64,000 nucleotides of DNA from Flavobacteriaceae bacterium EG-1 (lineage in GTDB: Bacteria; Bacteroidota; Bacteroidia; Flavobacteriales; Flavobacteriaceae), in NCBI RefSeq assembly GCF_009649685.1, contig NZ_WJPK01000001.1, positions 996,760 to 1,060,759 of the forward strand, in the 5' to 3' direction. The translations under genes were made by a program, and so were the position numbers. Of this stretch, positions 35,858 through 45,116 are shown in pieces. Positions within the stretch are counted from its first letter, which is position 1. Each line of letters starts with the position of its first letter. Under the pieces are notes generated by a model. That model saw nothing but the letters and a program-made list of their open reading frames with translations, was not told where the DNA came from and searched no databases.

Positions 35858-37402
35858 CTAACGTGTGAGCAATTTAGCCTTGTTTTGTATAATTTGTGCA
35901 ACGGGTTTATTTTGTAAGTGACTTTCAAGCCAAGAAATAATATCCAAATACAAAAATGGTCTTTTTTCGTAAGGATGATCTTCATACTTTTTTAACTCTT
36001 TATGCAATTTTTCAAACTCACTTCGCAACTCATGAGGATATATGTTTCTTAAGTTCCTCAGAAAATTTAGCATCTCTTTTTGAACCGCATGCATATCATT
36101 CATTTTCAATAGAAATTTATAAGTGCTTTTTAACTGAACTTCTAAGTGATAATCCATACCAGCCTCATAATGAGCCACTAAGCTTAAAACTCTAGCAAAG
36201 CACATTAAATCTTCGCGCATCTTAAGGTTCTTATTTTTAATGATTTTATTTAAATATAATATACAGTTCTTATTATCGGCATTCCCAAAATAAAGAGAAG
36301 CAATTTTATAATAAAGTACCATTATGTGATGCTCATCAATTCGATCTTTATGTTTGTTAATTCCATACTCTATAATTCTAACTAAATAAAGTCCTTTTTT
36401 AAAAGTACCTTCCATAAAGTGTAAATTCAATTTATGGGAATTAACATAGAGAAAAACCAAAGACGAAATATTGTCATTTTTAGGGAAATTCTTTTCTGAA
36501 ACTCTCGTTTCTAAATCCTCGAGTGTTTGCTGAAATTGAGAACTGTATTTTACATTAAACAAAGATTCCAGTAGGTAGTTATTTCCTTTCAAAAAGAAAA
36601 CCGGATGCATTTCAATCATATCAGGTCTTTCATCAAATAGATCCACCCATTTTCTAGAATATTTATAGCAAGAAAGAAAGTCCTGAGTTAAAAAACTATA
36701 CCATAAATAAGATTTATATAACCATAATTTTTCGCGAAAACCCAATCTATCTAGGTTATAAGCAGGTAATTGTTTCTCAAAATATTTTTTTACTCTTTGA
36801 AAATCATCATCACTCCGCACATATCCAACCTTCAACATCCAACCATACAATTGTAATGATAAATTAGATAATTTACTAGTCATTACATTTTGAGCCGATA
36901 GTTCTTTAGCCTGTATTGCTAATTCGTCTGCACGATCAGGAATACTACGTGTAATAAATTGAGTTTCAATAATCTTTTCTAGTTCCACTATTTCATATGC
37001 AATATTCTTTTCTTCATTCTCAATTGCAATATTTTTTGCTTTATCTAGAATTTTTAGACTTTGTTTATATAAGCCTTTTTGATACAAAATGGTTGCAAAA
37101 TCAAGTTGCTCCCTAATTTGAACCCTAATATTTTGGTTCACAGGGTTCAAACGAAGGCTTACAAGAATTTGTTTATAGAGGTGTGCTTTAAGGTTAGATA
37201 ACTGAGCTTTTTTAACAATGCCACTGTCTAAAATTGCAGTTTCATCATAATTTTTTAATTTATCTAAAAGGATAAAAAGCGATAAAAATTTGGCATCTGT
37301 ATTAACGCCTAATCGACCTACATAAAGCTTGAACTGTCGCTTTTCTGATTTAGAAAGCGATTTCACCAGAACAAATAATGCATCTTTGTGCGTATTTGTC
37401 AT
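35858..37402 (-). CDS. Conserved helical-repeat (TPR-like) protein of unknown function
   Basis: 514 residues, no signal peptide or membrane segment, strongly helical with TPR-like pairs through most of its length (for example QKGLYKQSLKILDKAKNIAI and VLYYKIASLYFGNADNKNC). The N terminus (ALFVLVKSLSKSEKRQFKLY) is strongly conserved in Bacteroidota relatives that I remember only as hypothetical proteins. It is probably a cytoplasmic scaffold. The EamA transporter follows in frame after a single stop codon, so the pair is likely expressed together. A -7 box lies 50 bases upstream. Confidence 0.8.
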   Translation of the reverse strand: MTNTHKDALFVLVKSLSKSEKRQFKLYVGRLGVNTDAKFLSLFILLDKLKNYDETAILDSGIVKKAQLSNLKAHLYKQILVSLRLNPVNQNIRVQIREQLDFATILYQKGLYKQSLKILDKAKNIAIENEEKNIAYEIVELEKIIETQFITRSIPDRADELAIQAKELSAQNVMTSKLSNLSLQLYGWMLKVGYVRSDDDFQRVKKYFEKQLPAYNLDRLGFREKLWLYKSYLWYSFLTQDFLSCYKYSRKWVDLFDERPDMIEMHPVFFLKGNNYLLESLFNVKYSSQFQQTLEDLETRVSEKNFPKNDNISSLVFLYVNSHKLNLHFMEGTFKKGLYLVRIIEYGINKHKDRIDEHHIMVLYYKIASLYFGNADNKNCILYLNKIIKNKNLKMREDLMCFARVLSLVAHYEAGMDYHLEVQLKSTYKFLLKMNDMHAVQKEMLNFLRNLRNIYPHELRSEFEKLHKELKKYEDHPYEKRPFLYLDIISWLESHLQNKPVAQIIQNKAKLLTR

Positions 37403-37451
37403 CGTAAAAAATAAGGGTTAAACAATTGTTTTTCAATGTTTTAGTTAATAC

Positions 37452-37459
37452 CAAAAGTA
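37452..37459 (-). promoter_or_regulatory. -7 element for the TPR-like protein gene
   Basis: TACTTTTG on the minus strand, an exact TAnnTTTG match about 50 bases upstream of the ATG at 37402, in the divergent region shared with leuA. No well-spaced TTG. Confidence 0.4.
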
Positions 37460-37548
37460 CATCGGCATTGTAATAATTTCACTTAAATAGTGTACTTTTC
37501 ACCCAAGGGCCATATATTCGTATAGTGCCGCTAAACTACACAAATATA

Positions 37549-38721
37549 ATGAGCAAAGATATAGTACAAATTTTTGACACTACTTTACGCGATGGAGAGC
37601 AGGTTCCTGGGTGTAAACTTGACACTACTCAAAAGCTAGTTATTGCCGAAAGGTTGGAAACTATGGGGGTTGATATTATTGAAGCAGGTTTTCCAATTTC
37701 AAGTCCCGGTGATTTTAAATCGGTAAATGAAATTGCCAAATTAGTTAAGAATGCTACGGTATGTGGATTGACAAGAGCTGTTAAAAAAGATATAGAGGTA
37801 GCAGCCGAGGCCTTAAAACCAGCTGTAAGACCAAGAATTCATACCGGTATTGGTACATCAGAATCACATATTAAGCACAAGTTTAACTCCAATAAAGATG
37901 CAATAATAGAACGAGCCGTAGCAGCAGTTAGCCATGCAAAAAACTATGTTGATGATGTTGAGTTCTATGCGGAAGATGCGGGCAGAACTGACAACGAATT
38001 TTTAGCTCAAGTTTGTGAAGCCGTTATAAAAGCAGGAGCAACAGTTTTAAACATTCCGGACACTACTGGTTATTGCTTACCCTCTGAATATGGAGCAAAA
38101 ATAAAATACTTAAGAGACAACGTAAAAGATATTGATAAAGCTGTTCTATCTTGTCATTGTCATAATGATTTAGGTTTGGCTACAGCAAATTCTATAGCTG
38201 GTGCAATTAATGGAGCTCGACAAATAGAATGTACAATTAATGGTATAGGAGAACGTGCCGGCAATACTTCTTTAGAAGAAGTTGTAATGGTAATGCGTCA
38301 ACATCCATCATTAAATATCGATACAAATATTGATAGTAGACTATTATATAGTACAAGTCAAATGGTTTCTCAAAAAATGGGAATGTTAGTACAACCTAAT
38401 AAGGCCATTGTGGGTTCTAATGCGTTTGCTCATAGTTCTGGTATTCATCAAGATGGCGTAATAAAAAACCGAGAAACTTATGAAATAATCAATCCTGAAG
38501 ATGTCGGTGTAAACGAATCTTCTATTGTCCTTACTGCTAGAAGTGGAAGAGCTGCATTAGCCTATAGAGCTAAAAAGGTTGGTTATGATTTAACTAAACT
38601 TCAATTGGATGAAGTATATCAAGAATTTTTGAAATACGCTGATCGTAAAAAAGAAGTTATAGATGCAGATATTCATGATATAATTTCTTCTTCTAAGGTT
38701 AACATTCAAAGTGTTGCATAA
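37549..38721 (+). CDS. leuA: 2-Isopropylmalate synthase, short form
   Basis: 390 residues. HMGL-like catalytic barrel with [66 protein letters not shown] and [17 protein letters not shown], then the subdomain [22 protein letters not shown]. It condenses 2-ketoisovalerate with acetyl-CoA in leucine synthesis. The C-terminal LeuA allosteric domain of the approximately 510-residue enzymes is missing, which should make it insensitive to leucine unless control is by another route. Citramalate or homocitrate synthase are alternatives, but the adjacent leuB favours IPMS. ATG 37549 is preferred over GTG 37525. Overlaps leuB by one base (TAATG). Confidence 0.9.
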   Translation: MSKDIVQIFDTTLRDGEQVPGCKLDTTQKLVIAERLETMGVDIIEAGFPISSPGDFKSVNEIAKLVKNATVCGLTRAVKKDIEVAAEALKPAVRPRIHTGIGTSESHIKHKFNSNKDAIIERAVAAVSHAKNYVDDVEFYAEDAGRTDNEFLAQVCEAVIKAGATVLNIPDTTGYCLPSEYGAKIKYLRDNVKDIDKAVLSCHCHNDLGLATANSIAGAINGARQIECTINGIGERAGNTSLEEVVMVMRQHPSLNIDTNIDSRLLYSTSQMVSQKMGMLVQPNKAIVGSNAFAHSSGIHQDGVIKNRETYEIINPEDVGVNESSIVLTARSGRAALAYRAKKVGYDLTKLQLDEVYQEFLKYADRKKEVIDADIHDIISSSKVNIQSVA

Positions 38722-39839
38722 TGCAGTTAGAAATAGCCCTATTAGGAGGAGATGGTATAGGGCCTGAAGTTCTAGAGCAATCCGTTAAATGTTTAAAAGC
38801 AGTAGAAGAAACTTTTAATCATGATTTTTCATTTAAAGAGGCCAATCTCGGAGCAATAGCAATATCAAATACCGGAAAACCATTACCCGAAGAAACCTTA
38901 AGAATTTGCAAAAAAGCAGATGCTGTATTATGTGGTGCTATTGGAGAAATAGAATACGACAACAACCCTTCTGCAATCATAAGGCCAGAACAAGGTTTAT
39001 TTCAATTACGAAGAGAATTAGAACTTTATGCATGTATAAGGCCTGTAAAAGTATTCCCATCTATCACTAGAAACGCCATATTAAATAACAAAGCAATTAT
39101 TGGCACAGATTTAGTGATTTACCGCGAGTTAACAGGAGGAATTTATTTTGGTAAAAAAGAAATATCTGATGATGGTCGCACGGCTTCAGACCTTTGTAAA
39201 TACACCGAAAATGAAATTAGTAGAATTGCTCACTTAGCTTTTAAAGCAGCAAAAAAGAGAAAACGAAAGGTAACATTAGTAGACAAGGCAAATGTTTTGG
39301 CTACTTCTAGACTTTGGAGGAAGGTAGTAACCGAGATCGCAAAAAGTTATTCTGATGTTCAGTTAAACTGCATGTATATCGACAATGCTACCGTTCAGAT
39401 GATGAAGAACCCTGCTCAATTCGATATTATATTAACCGATAATATGTTTGGTGATATTTTATCTGATCAAGGAAGTATTATTATTGGATCTGTGGGATTA
39501 TTGCCTTCAGCTTCTGTCGGAAAAAATAATGCAATGTTCGAGCCCTATCACGGATCATATCCACAAGCTAAAGGAAAAAATATCGCCAACCCTGTTGCTT
39601 CCATTCTTAGTGCTGCAATGTTATTAAGTCATTTTGACTTAATTGAGGAATCCAATTCCGTTGTATCAGCTGTTAGAAAATCTTTCCAAAAAAAGATAGT
39701 TACCACAGATATTATGGGAAGCAGTAAATATGGTACTGATTATGTTGGAAACTTTATAGCAAATAATATTGTTGACTCTGATAATTCTGGAAATATAAAT
39801 GATGAAAATATTGGTCTTGGTAAATCTACCATTATATAA
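38721..39839 (+). CDS. leuB: 3-Isopropylmalate dehydrogenase
   Basis: 372 residues of the isocitrate/isopropylmalate dehydrogenase family: LLGGDGIGPEVLEQ, GLFQLRRELELYACIRPVK (substrate-binding Arg residues), DLVIYRELTGGIYFG with the catalytic Tyr region, VTLVDKANVL with the catalytic Lys, DNMFGDILSDQGS (metal Asp ligands) and FEPYHGSYPQAKGKNIANP (NAD loop). It oxidatively decarboxylates 3-isopropylmalate. The C terminus runs about 20 residues past the usual end with a polar Asn/Asp-rich tail (DSDNSGNINDENIGLG). Translationally coupled to leuA by a one-base overlap. leuC and leuD are not in the window. Confidence 0.92.
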   Translation: MQLEIALLGGDGIGPEVLEQSVKCLKAVEETFNHDFSFKEANLGAIAISNTGKPLPEETLRICKKADAVLCGAIGEIEYDNNPSAIIRPEQGLFQLRRELELYACIRPVKVFPSITRNAILNNKAIIGTDLVIYRELTGGIYFGKKEISDDGRTASDLCKYTENEISRIAHLAFKAAKKRKRKVTLVDKANVLATSRLWRKVVTEIAKSYSDVQLNCMYIDNATVQMMKNPAQFDIILTDNMFGDILSDQGSIIIGSVGLLPSASVGKNNAMFEPYHGSYPQAKGKNIANPVASILSAAMLLSHFDLIEESNSVVSAVRKSFQKKIVTTDIMGSSKYGTDYVGNFIANNIVDSDNSGNINDENIGLGKSTII

Positions 39840-39939
39840 AATCAACAAAACATTCAATCAATTTATTCCGCTTATATATTAAAAAAATAAAGATTGCTAC
39901 AATTAAAAACAAGGCGTTTTAATTTCTGATATATTGAAT

Positions 39940-39947
39940 TATCTTTG
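39940..39947 (+). promoter_or_regulatory. -7 element of the pheT promoter
   Basis: TATCTTTG, an exact TAnnTTTG match 19 bases upstream of the pheT ATG at 39967. No well-spaced TTG is seen. Confidence 0.5.
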
Positions 39948-39966
39948 CCCTCTACAAAACTAACCA

Positions 39967-42393
39967 ATGAAGATTTCATACAACTGGCTTAAACAGTTTA
40001 TTCCAATAGAATTTGAAGCAAGTAAAACTGCAGAAATGCTAACCGACTTAGGTCTAGAAGTTGGTGGAATAGAGAAATACGAATCTATAAAAGGTGGATT
40101 AAATGGTGTGATTGTAGGCCATGTTCTGAGTTGTGAGCAACACACAAATGCTGACAGATTAAAGGTTACATCAGTAGATATTGGTAAAGACAAACCTATT
40201 CAAGTAGTTTGCGGAGCTCCCAATGTAGCAAAAGGACAAAAAGTCCCAGTTGCAACAATTGGCACTACCCTATACGATGATAAAGGTGAAGCTTGGAAAA
40301 TTAAAAAAGGAAAAATTAGAGGCGAATTAAGTGAAGGTATGATTTGTGCCGCTGATGAACTCGGTTTAGGCACTGATCATGAAGGCATTATGGTGCTCGA
40401 TTCCAAATTAACACCGGGTACTCCTTGTGCTGAAATTTTTGAGATTGAAAATGATGAAGTTTTTGAAATAGACCTCACTCCTAACAGAGCCGATGCTATG
40501 AGTCATCTTGGTGTTGCTCGAGATTTACAAGCAGGATTAGAGCGACGAAAAATTAGCAAAAAGCTAATTACACCATCCGTGGGTAAATTCCATATTGATG
40601 TTCGCTCCCGAAAATTACAAGTAACCGTAGAAGATAGCAAACTCGCACCGCGCTATTGTGGAATTACGATAAGTAATTTGACAGTACAACCTTCTCCTGA
40701 TTGGCTTAAAAATAGATTACAAGCTATTGGGGTTTCTCCAATTAATAATGTAGTTGATATAACGAATTATGTGTTACATGATTTAGGTCAACCCCTACAT
40801 GCTTTTGACGCAGATCGAGTATATGATAAAAACATTATTGTAAAAACTGTAGAAAAAGGCACCAAGTTTATGACATTAGATGGTGTTGAACATATACTAC
40901 ATGAGGATGATTTAATGATTTGTGATGCAGAAAAGCCAATGTGTATTGCTGGAGTTTTTGGAGGAATAAATACAGGTGTTACTGAAAAAACAACATCTAT
41001 ATTTTTAGAGAGTGCCTATTTTGACCCGGTAACTATTAGAAAAACGGCAAAAAGACATGGTCTTAATACTGACGCATCATTTAGATTTGAGCGAGGTATT
41101 GATATTGAAAATGTAGAATATGCTCTTAAACATGCCGCTTTATTAATAAAAGAGGTTGCTGGAGGTGATATCACATCAGATATTGTAGATTTTTATCCTA
41201 AACAATTTGAAGACCATCAAGTTTTTCTTTCGTATGAAAAAACAAATAAACTAATTGGTGAAGAAATTTCAAAAGACACAATTAAATCAATCTTAGCATC
41301 ATTACAAATAAAAGTAAAAAGTGTTACTGAAAGTGGATTAGGATTGGCCATCCCTTCCTATCGTGTAGACGTACAAAGAGAAGTAGATGTAATAGAAGAA
41401 ATTTTAAGAGTGTATGGTTATAACAATATAAAATTTGGACAGAAACTTAATGCTTCCGTTGCAAAAAGCTCAAGATTTGATACCCATAAATTAGAACAGA
41501 AAATTGGAAATCAATTGGCTTCTCAAGGCTTTTATGAAATAATGACAAATAGTCTTACATCGCCAGCATATCAAGAACTTTCTAGTAAACTAACTGCTTT
41601 AGAATCTGTTAAAATGTTAAATCCTTTGAGCAATGATTTATCTGTAATGCGTAGCTCAATGTTATTTAATGGATTAGAAACTATTTCGTATAACATAAAT
41701 CGAAAAAAACCAAATTTAAAACTTTTTGAATTTGGGAAAACGTATAATCAGAGTGAAAAAGGGTCTGTCGAAAAAATGCATTTATCATTATTTTTAACAG
41801 GAAATCGCTCGGAAGACAGTTGGGTTACCCCTCAAAAGAAAAATGATTTCTTTTATCTTAAAACTGTAATCGAAAATACATTAAATAGACTTGGCATTAA
41901 GACTAGTTCTGTCTTGCCAATTGATAATGATTTATTCTCAGAAGGCCTTATAATTACTGAAAAGAAAAAGGAGTTTGTAACTTTTGGTATCGTTGCATCA
42001 TCAATCTTAAAGAAATTTGATATTAAACAAGAAGTTCTTTATGCAGATTTTAATTGGAATAACATTTTAGAACAAGTCAAGAAAAATAAAATAGTCTTTC
42101 AACCTATCCCGAAATACCCAGAAGTTAAACGAGATTTTGCGCTATTATTAGATGATTCCGTTCCATTCAAAAAGATATATGATTTAGGATTTCAAACAGA
42201 GAAAAAACTAATCAAAAGCATAAACCTTTTTGATGTTTATAAAGGGTCAAAATTACCAAAAGGGAAAAAATCTTATGCAGTTAGTTTTACTTTACAAGAT
42301 GAGAAAAGCACCTTAACAGATAAACATATTGATAAAATTATGTCTAAGTTACAATCTAAATATGAAAAGGAATTAAGTGCTGAACTTCGGTAA
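39967..42393 (+). CDS. pheT: Phenylalanyl-tRNA synthetase beta subunit
   Basis: 808 residues, the full-length beta subunit of the alpha2-beta2 synthetase. Domains in order: N-terminal helix MKISYNWLKQFIPIEFEA, tRNA-binding OB fold (about 40-150, VVCGAPNVAKGQKVPVA), B3/B4 editing domain (about 210-385, with NNVVDITNYVLHDLGQPLHA), B5 (about 400-475), the catalytic-like core (RFERGIDIEN, LKLFEFGKTYN) and the C-terminal anticodon-binding FDX-ACB fold (about 715-808, YPEVKRDFALLLDDSVPFK and LPKGKKSYAVSFTLQ). The alpha subunit gene is elsewhere, as is common in Flavobacteria. No T box or attenuator was seen upstream. Confidence 0.97.
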   Translation: MKISYNWLKQFIPIEFEASKTAEMLTDLGLEVGGIEKYESIKGGLNGVIVGHVLSCEQHTNADRLKVTSVDIGKDKPIQVVCGAPNVAKGQKVPVATIGTTLYDDKGEAWKIKKGKIRGELSEGMICAADELGLGTDHEGIMVLDSKLTPGTPCAEIFEIENDEVFEIDLTPNRADAMSHLGVARDLQAGLERRKISKKLITPSVGKFHIDVRSRKLQVTVEDSKLAPRYCGITISNLTVQPSPDWLKNRLQAIGVSPINNVVDITNYVLHDLGQPLHAFDADRVYDKNIIVKTVEKGTKFMTLDGVEHILHEDDLMICDAEKPMCIAGVFGGINTGVTEKTTSIFLESAYFDPVTIRKTAKRHGLNTDASFRFERGIDIENVEYALKHAALLIKEVAGGDITSDIVDFYPKQFEDHQVFLSYEKTNKLIGEEISKDTIKSILASLQIKVKSVTESGLGLAIPSYRVDVQREVDVIEEILRVYGYNNIKFGQKLNASVAKSSRFDTHKLEQKIGNQLASQGFYEIMTNSLTSPAYQELSSKLTALESVKMLNPLSNDLSVMRSSMLFNGLETISYNINRKKPNLKLFEFGKTYNQSEKGSVEKMHLSLFLTGNRSEDSWVTPQKKNDFFYLKTVIENTLNRLGIKTSSVLPIDNDLFSEGLIITEKKKEFVTFGIVASSILKKFDIKQEVLYADFNWNNILEQVKKNKIVFQPIPKYPEVKRDFALLLDDSVPFKKIYDLGFQTEKKLIKSINLFDVYKGSKLPKGKKSYAVSFTLQDEKSTLTDKHIDKIMSKLQSKYEKELSAELR

Positions 42394-42402
42394 TAGTTTT
42401 AA

Positions 42403-42957
42403 TTAAAGATTACCAGGAGTAATAACACCATCTATTTCATGTATCACACCATTACATTGATTTGCATCGGCAGATGTTATCTTAGCTGAATTTCCGATAC
42501 TGTCACTCAAGACAATATCAATACCTTGCATTGTAGCAATTAATTCTTTTCCTTGTACCGTTGTAAAAGTTGCAGTACCATTACCTCGGCACATAGCCTT
42601 TAATATTTTTGAAGCCGAAAAATTACCCGCAACTATATGATAAGCCATTAAATCTTTTAACTCTTTTCTGTTTTCAGGTTTTAACAACTCTGCCACTTTG
42701 TTTCTAGGTAGTTTTTCAAATGCACTATCATTAGGTGCAAAAACAGTAAAAGGCCCATCATCAGCTAACAGTTCTTCGAGCTCCGACGCCCTCATTACTT
42801 CTATAAGAGTTTTATAATTTTCAGAATCTGCTGTATTAGTAGAAATAGACTTTTCTGGATCCATTTCGGTCAACAATTCATGATTATTGTTTTGTGAAGT
42901 AACTTTACACGAGAAAAATAGAAAAAATAAGATAAAAGGAATAGCTAAAAATTTCAT
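42403..42957 (-). CDS. Fasciclin-domain lipoprotein
   Basis: 184 residues. Signal peptide with lipobox FFSC (Cys at about residue 17) and one FAS1 domain (about 45-182): YKTLIEVMRASELEELLADD, PFTVFAPNDSAFEKLP, the H box MAYHIVAGNFSAS, and the closing NGVIHEIDGVITPG. FAS1 domains mediate adhesion or ligand binding, so this is a periplasm- or surface-facing lipoprotein of unknown partner. It converges on pheT, nine bases apart. Confidence 0.9.
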   Translation of the reverse strand: MKFLAIPFILFFLFFSCKVTSQNNNHELLTEMDPEKSISTNTADSENYKTLIEVMRASELEELLADDGPFTVFAPNDSAFEKLPRNKVAELLKPENRKELKDLMAYHIVAGNFSASKILKAMCRGNGTATFTTVQGKELIATMQGIDIVLSDSIGNSAKITSADANQCNGVIHEIDGVITPGNL

Positions 42958-43136
42958 AGAATGTTCGGTGGTCTGTGTTCTAAAAAGGGGCTAATCAAGA
43001 TGAACGGTTCATTTTATCCGACTAAGTTACAATGAAAATGGTAATCAAAGCAATAACTATTAACTCCTTACAACTTAATTAACATTTTATTAACGTGTTT
43101 TTCATTACATAAAACGATTACATTTATATAATATTT

Positions 43137-43144
43137 TATATTTG
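43137..43144 (+). promoter_or_regulatory. -7 element for the gene at 43173
   Basis: TATATTTG, an exact TAnnTTTG match, 28 bases upstream of the ATG. No TTG at the right spacing. Confidence 0.45.
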
Positions 43145-43172
43145 ATATAGAAGGGGTTTTAAATTTCAGAAA

Positions 43173-43886
43173 ATGAAGCGAACAAATATTCAAGAAAAGC
43201 TAATTAAAGCCAAAATAAAATCTCCTATTAAGCAAGTAAATATATCATCGATATACGAGATTCTAGAGCAAAACCAATTTGAACGCGATACAATAAAAAA
43301 TAATATTTCGAATTCTACTGAAGTCAATTCAATCAATTACAATTTCAATTTATTACGAGCAGAAAACATTTTTCATATTGAACAAATAAGAAGTATATGT
43401 GTCACTTATCGTTTACGTTTCTTAGATTCGAGTCTATTTAAAGGGACCATTCCCGAAGAAGCTATTTCAAAAATAAGGCAAATTGAAAAAGAACATAATA
43501 CAGAACTAAATGGGTATAAAATATTGGCACCTTCTAAATTATTTAAGTTAAAAGATAAAGACGATCCTATCTTATTTGCTCCATTAGGAAATGGCTATTA
43601 TTATTTAATACATAAATGGGGAAACGATTTACACCCTTTAAGAAAACTACTAATGTGGCCATTTAAAGATTTAGTTAACTTAGTGTGGTTTACAATCTTT
43701 TTAAGTTTATTTATTACTTTACTAATCCCATCTGGCTTATTTTCAAAATCTACAACTTTTGCTCAATTTGGATTATTATTCTTTTTTAGCTTTAAATCTA
43801 TTGCAGCCGTAGTAGTATATTATGCTTTCGCACAAGGCAAAAATTTTAGTAATGCTGTATGGAATAGCAAATTTATAAACACTTAA
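43173..43886 (+). CDS. Two-pass membrane protein of unknown function
   Basis: 237 residues. The N-terminal two thirds are soluble and basic, with a central hydrophilic section (FHIEQIRSICVTYRLRFLDS, then PEEAISKIRQIEKEHNTELNG and APLGNGYYYLIHKWGNDL). Two membrane segments follow (about 167-187 and 197-218), and a short tail. The basic N terminus suggests that the large domain is cytoplasmic. I recall similar proteins only as conserved flavobacterial hypotheticals. Its neighbours, a fasciclin lipoprotein and another lipoprotein, point in opposite directions, so there is no operon context. Confidence 0.75.
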   Translation: MKRTNIQEKLIKAKIKSPIKQVNISSIYEILEQNQFERDTIKNNISNSTEVNSINYNFNLLRAENIFHIEQIRSICVTYRLRFLDSSLFKGTIPEEAISKIRQIEKEHNTELNGYKILAPSKLFKLKDKDDPILFAPLGNGYYYLIHKWGNDLHPLRKLLMWPFKDLVNLVWFTIFLSLFITLLIPSGLFSKSTTFAQFGLLFFFSFKSIAAVVVYYAFAQGKNFSNAVWNSKFINT

Positions 43887-43937
43887 ATAAGTTGTTCAAT
43901 TAATCGCAATTGATACTAAAAAATATTTAATGCACAA

Positions 43938-45089
43938 CTATCTTACATAGAGCTTGTAAGGTATACCATCTACATCTAAATTATCTATTAGTGCAGGTTC
44001 TGGAGCAGGTTTTATTCTTAAAATACCACCTTTATTAGCGCTTTCCATTTTCTTATATCCAACAATTATGAAATCATTTTTATCGTCATATGAAACCATA
44101 GTAGTGTTTTCAATTTTAAATTCGAAAATACTTTGAGCTTCAGTCAAAAAGTTTTCATAAGCATATAGAATAGCCAATTGATTGTCAAAATCATAAACTG
44201 CTGGTATAATTGCGTAAGAACTATGGTCTCCTGGGGGCATTTCATAATACATTCGCCCATTTTTATCAAAATAGTTATATTTTGAATTAATAAAGTTAGG
44301 AGCAGTACTTTCGTTGTAATTTGTATATTTAATTTTTAAGGTACTGCTATTTACTTCTGAATGTAAATTATTATAACTTACAATAATATTCTCTGAAGGA
44401 TTTTTAAATATTTGCTTTACTTCAAAACCTAGATTAATATCGCTCATTAAAGTATTGTTGCTACTACCCATAATTAAAAGATGATATTCATCTGTTGCCG
44501 ATGCATCATGTCCAAGTATAAATAACTTTTCATTTGCAAATACTAGCTCTTTAGGTATATAAGTTGGATCGTAAGATTCACTTTTTAAGGGTACATCAAT
44601 GAAATTTGATTCTGTAATACTCGAATCTATAATTCTAATAAAATAATTGTTACTATCATCTAAATGATAGGTGAGATAGAATTTATCATTAGAATGTGTA
44701 ATTGCCGTAACATTTAAATTACAATCAGATAATTCTGTAAATAAATCTATTGTAGTCATTGTATTATCTGTAAAATCAAATTGAGAAATAACACCACCAC
44801 AATTTGTATCCTTGTGATATGTAGTAAAAATAGATTGATCACTATATACTAAATCGGGAATAGAAATATCTTCAAAAGCGCTGGTAGCAGGATTCTTAAT
44901 AAGAACTTCTGCTGTAGCGTTAATGAGTGTGCTTGATAATTGGCCATTATCCTTAACTAATAAATTGTAACTAGCGTCTGCACCAGATGTAACACCATCT
45001 CCTCCGTTACCTTCATTATTAGTATCAGATTTACTGCAGCTCAGAATAGCGCACGCCAAAAGGGCATAAAATAAGTTGTAGGTTTTCAT
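43938..45089 (-). CDS. Lipoprotein with predicted beta-propeller-like domain
   Basis: 383 residues. Signal peptide with lipobox AILSC (Cys at about residue 18) and a short Gly/Asn-rich linker (SDTNNEGNGGDGVTSG). The mature part is all-beta in character with repeated hairpins such as NDKFYLTYHLDDSNNYFIRI, NEKLFILGHDASATDEYHLL and DNQLAILYAYEN, which would suit a propeller of short blades, but no named motif is clear. The end (LDVDGIPYKLYVR) is hydrophilic. It starts 27 bases after the ABC-F gene on the same strand with no terminator between, so it may be read from that transcript. Function unknown. Confidence 0.72.
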   Translation of the reverse strand: MKTYNLFYALLACAILSCSKSDTNNEGNGGDGVTSGADASYNLLVKDNGQLSSTLINATAEVLIKNPATSAFEDISIPDLVYSDQSIFTTYHKDTNCGGVISQFDFTDNTMTTIDLFTELSDCNLNVTAITHSNDKFYLTYHLDDSNNYFIRIIDSSITESNFIDVPLKSESYDPTYIPKELVFANEKLFILGHDASATDEYHLLIMGSSNNTLMSDINLGFEVKQIFKNPSENIIVSYNNLHSEVNSSTLKIKYTNYNESTAPNFINSKYNYFDKNGRMYYEMPPGDHSSYAIIPAVYDFDNQLAILYAYENFLTEAQSIFEFKIENTTMVSYDDKNDFIIVGYKKMESANKGGILRIKPAPEPALIDNLDVDGIPYKLYVR

Positions 45090-45116
45090 AAGTTGTAAAA
45101 TTTGGGTTTTACAATA

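Noticed and set aside
42403-42957. Phage, CRISPR or defence island in the window
   Set aside because: No direct repeats with spacers, integrase, transposase, toxin or restriction gene was recognised anywhere; gene content is core metabolism and signalling.
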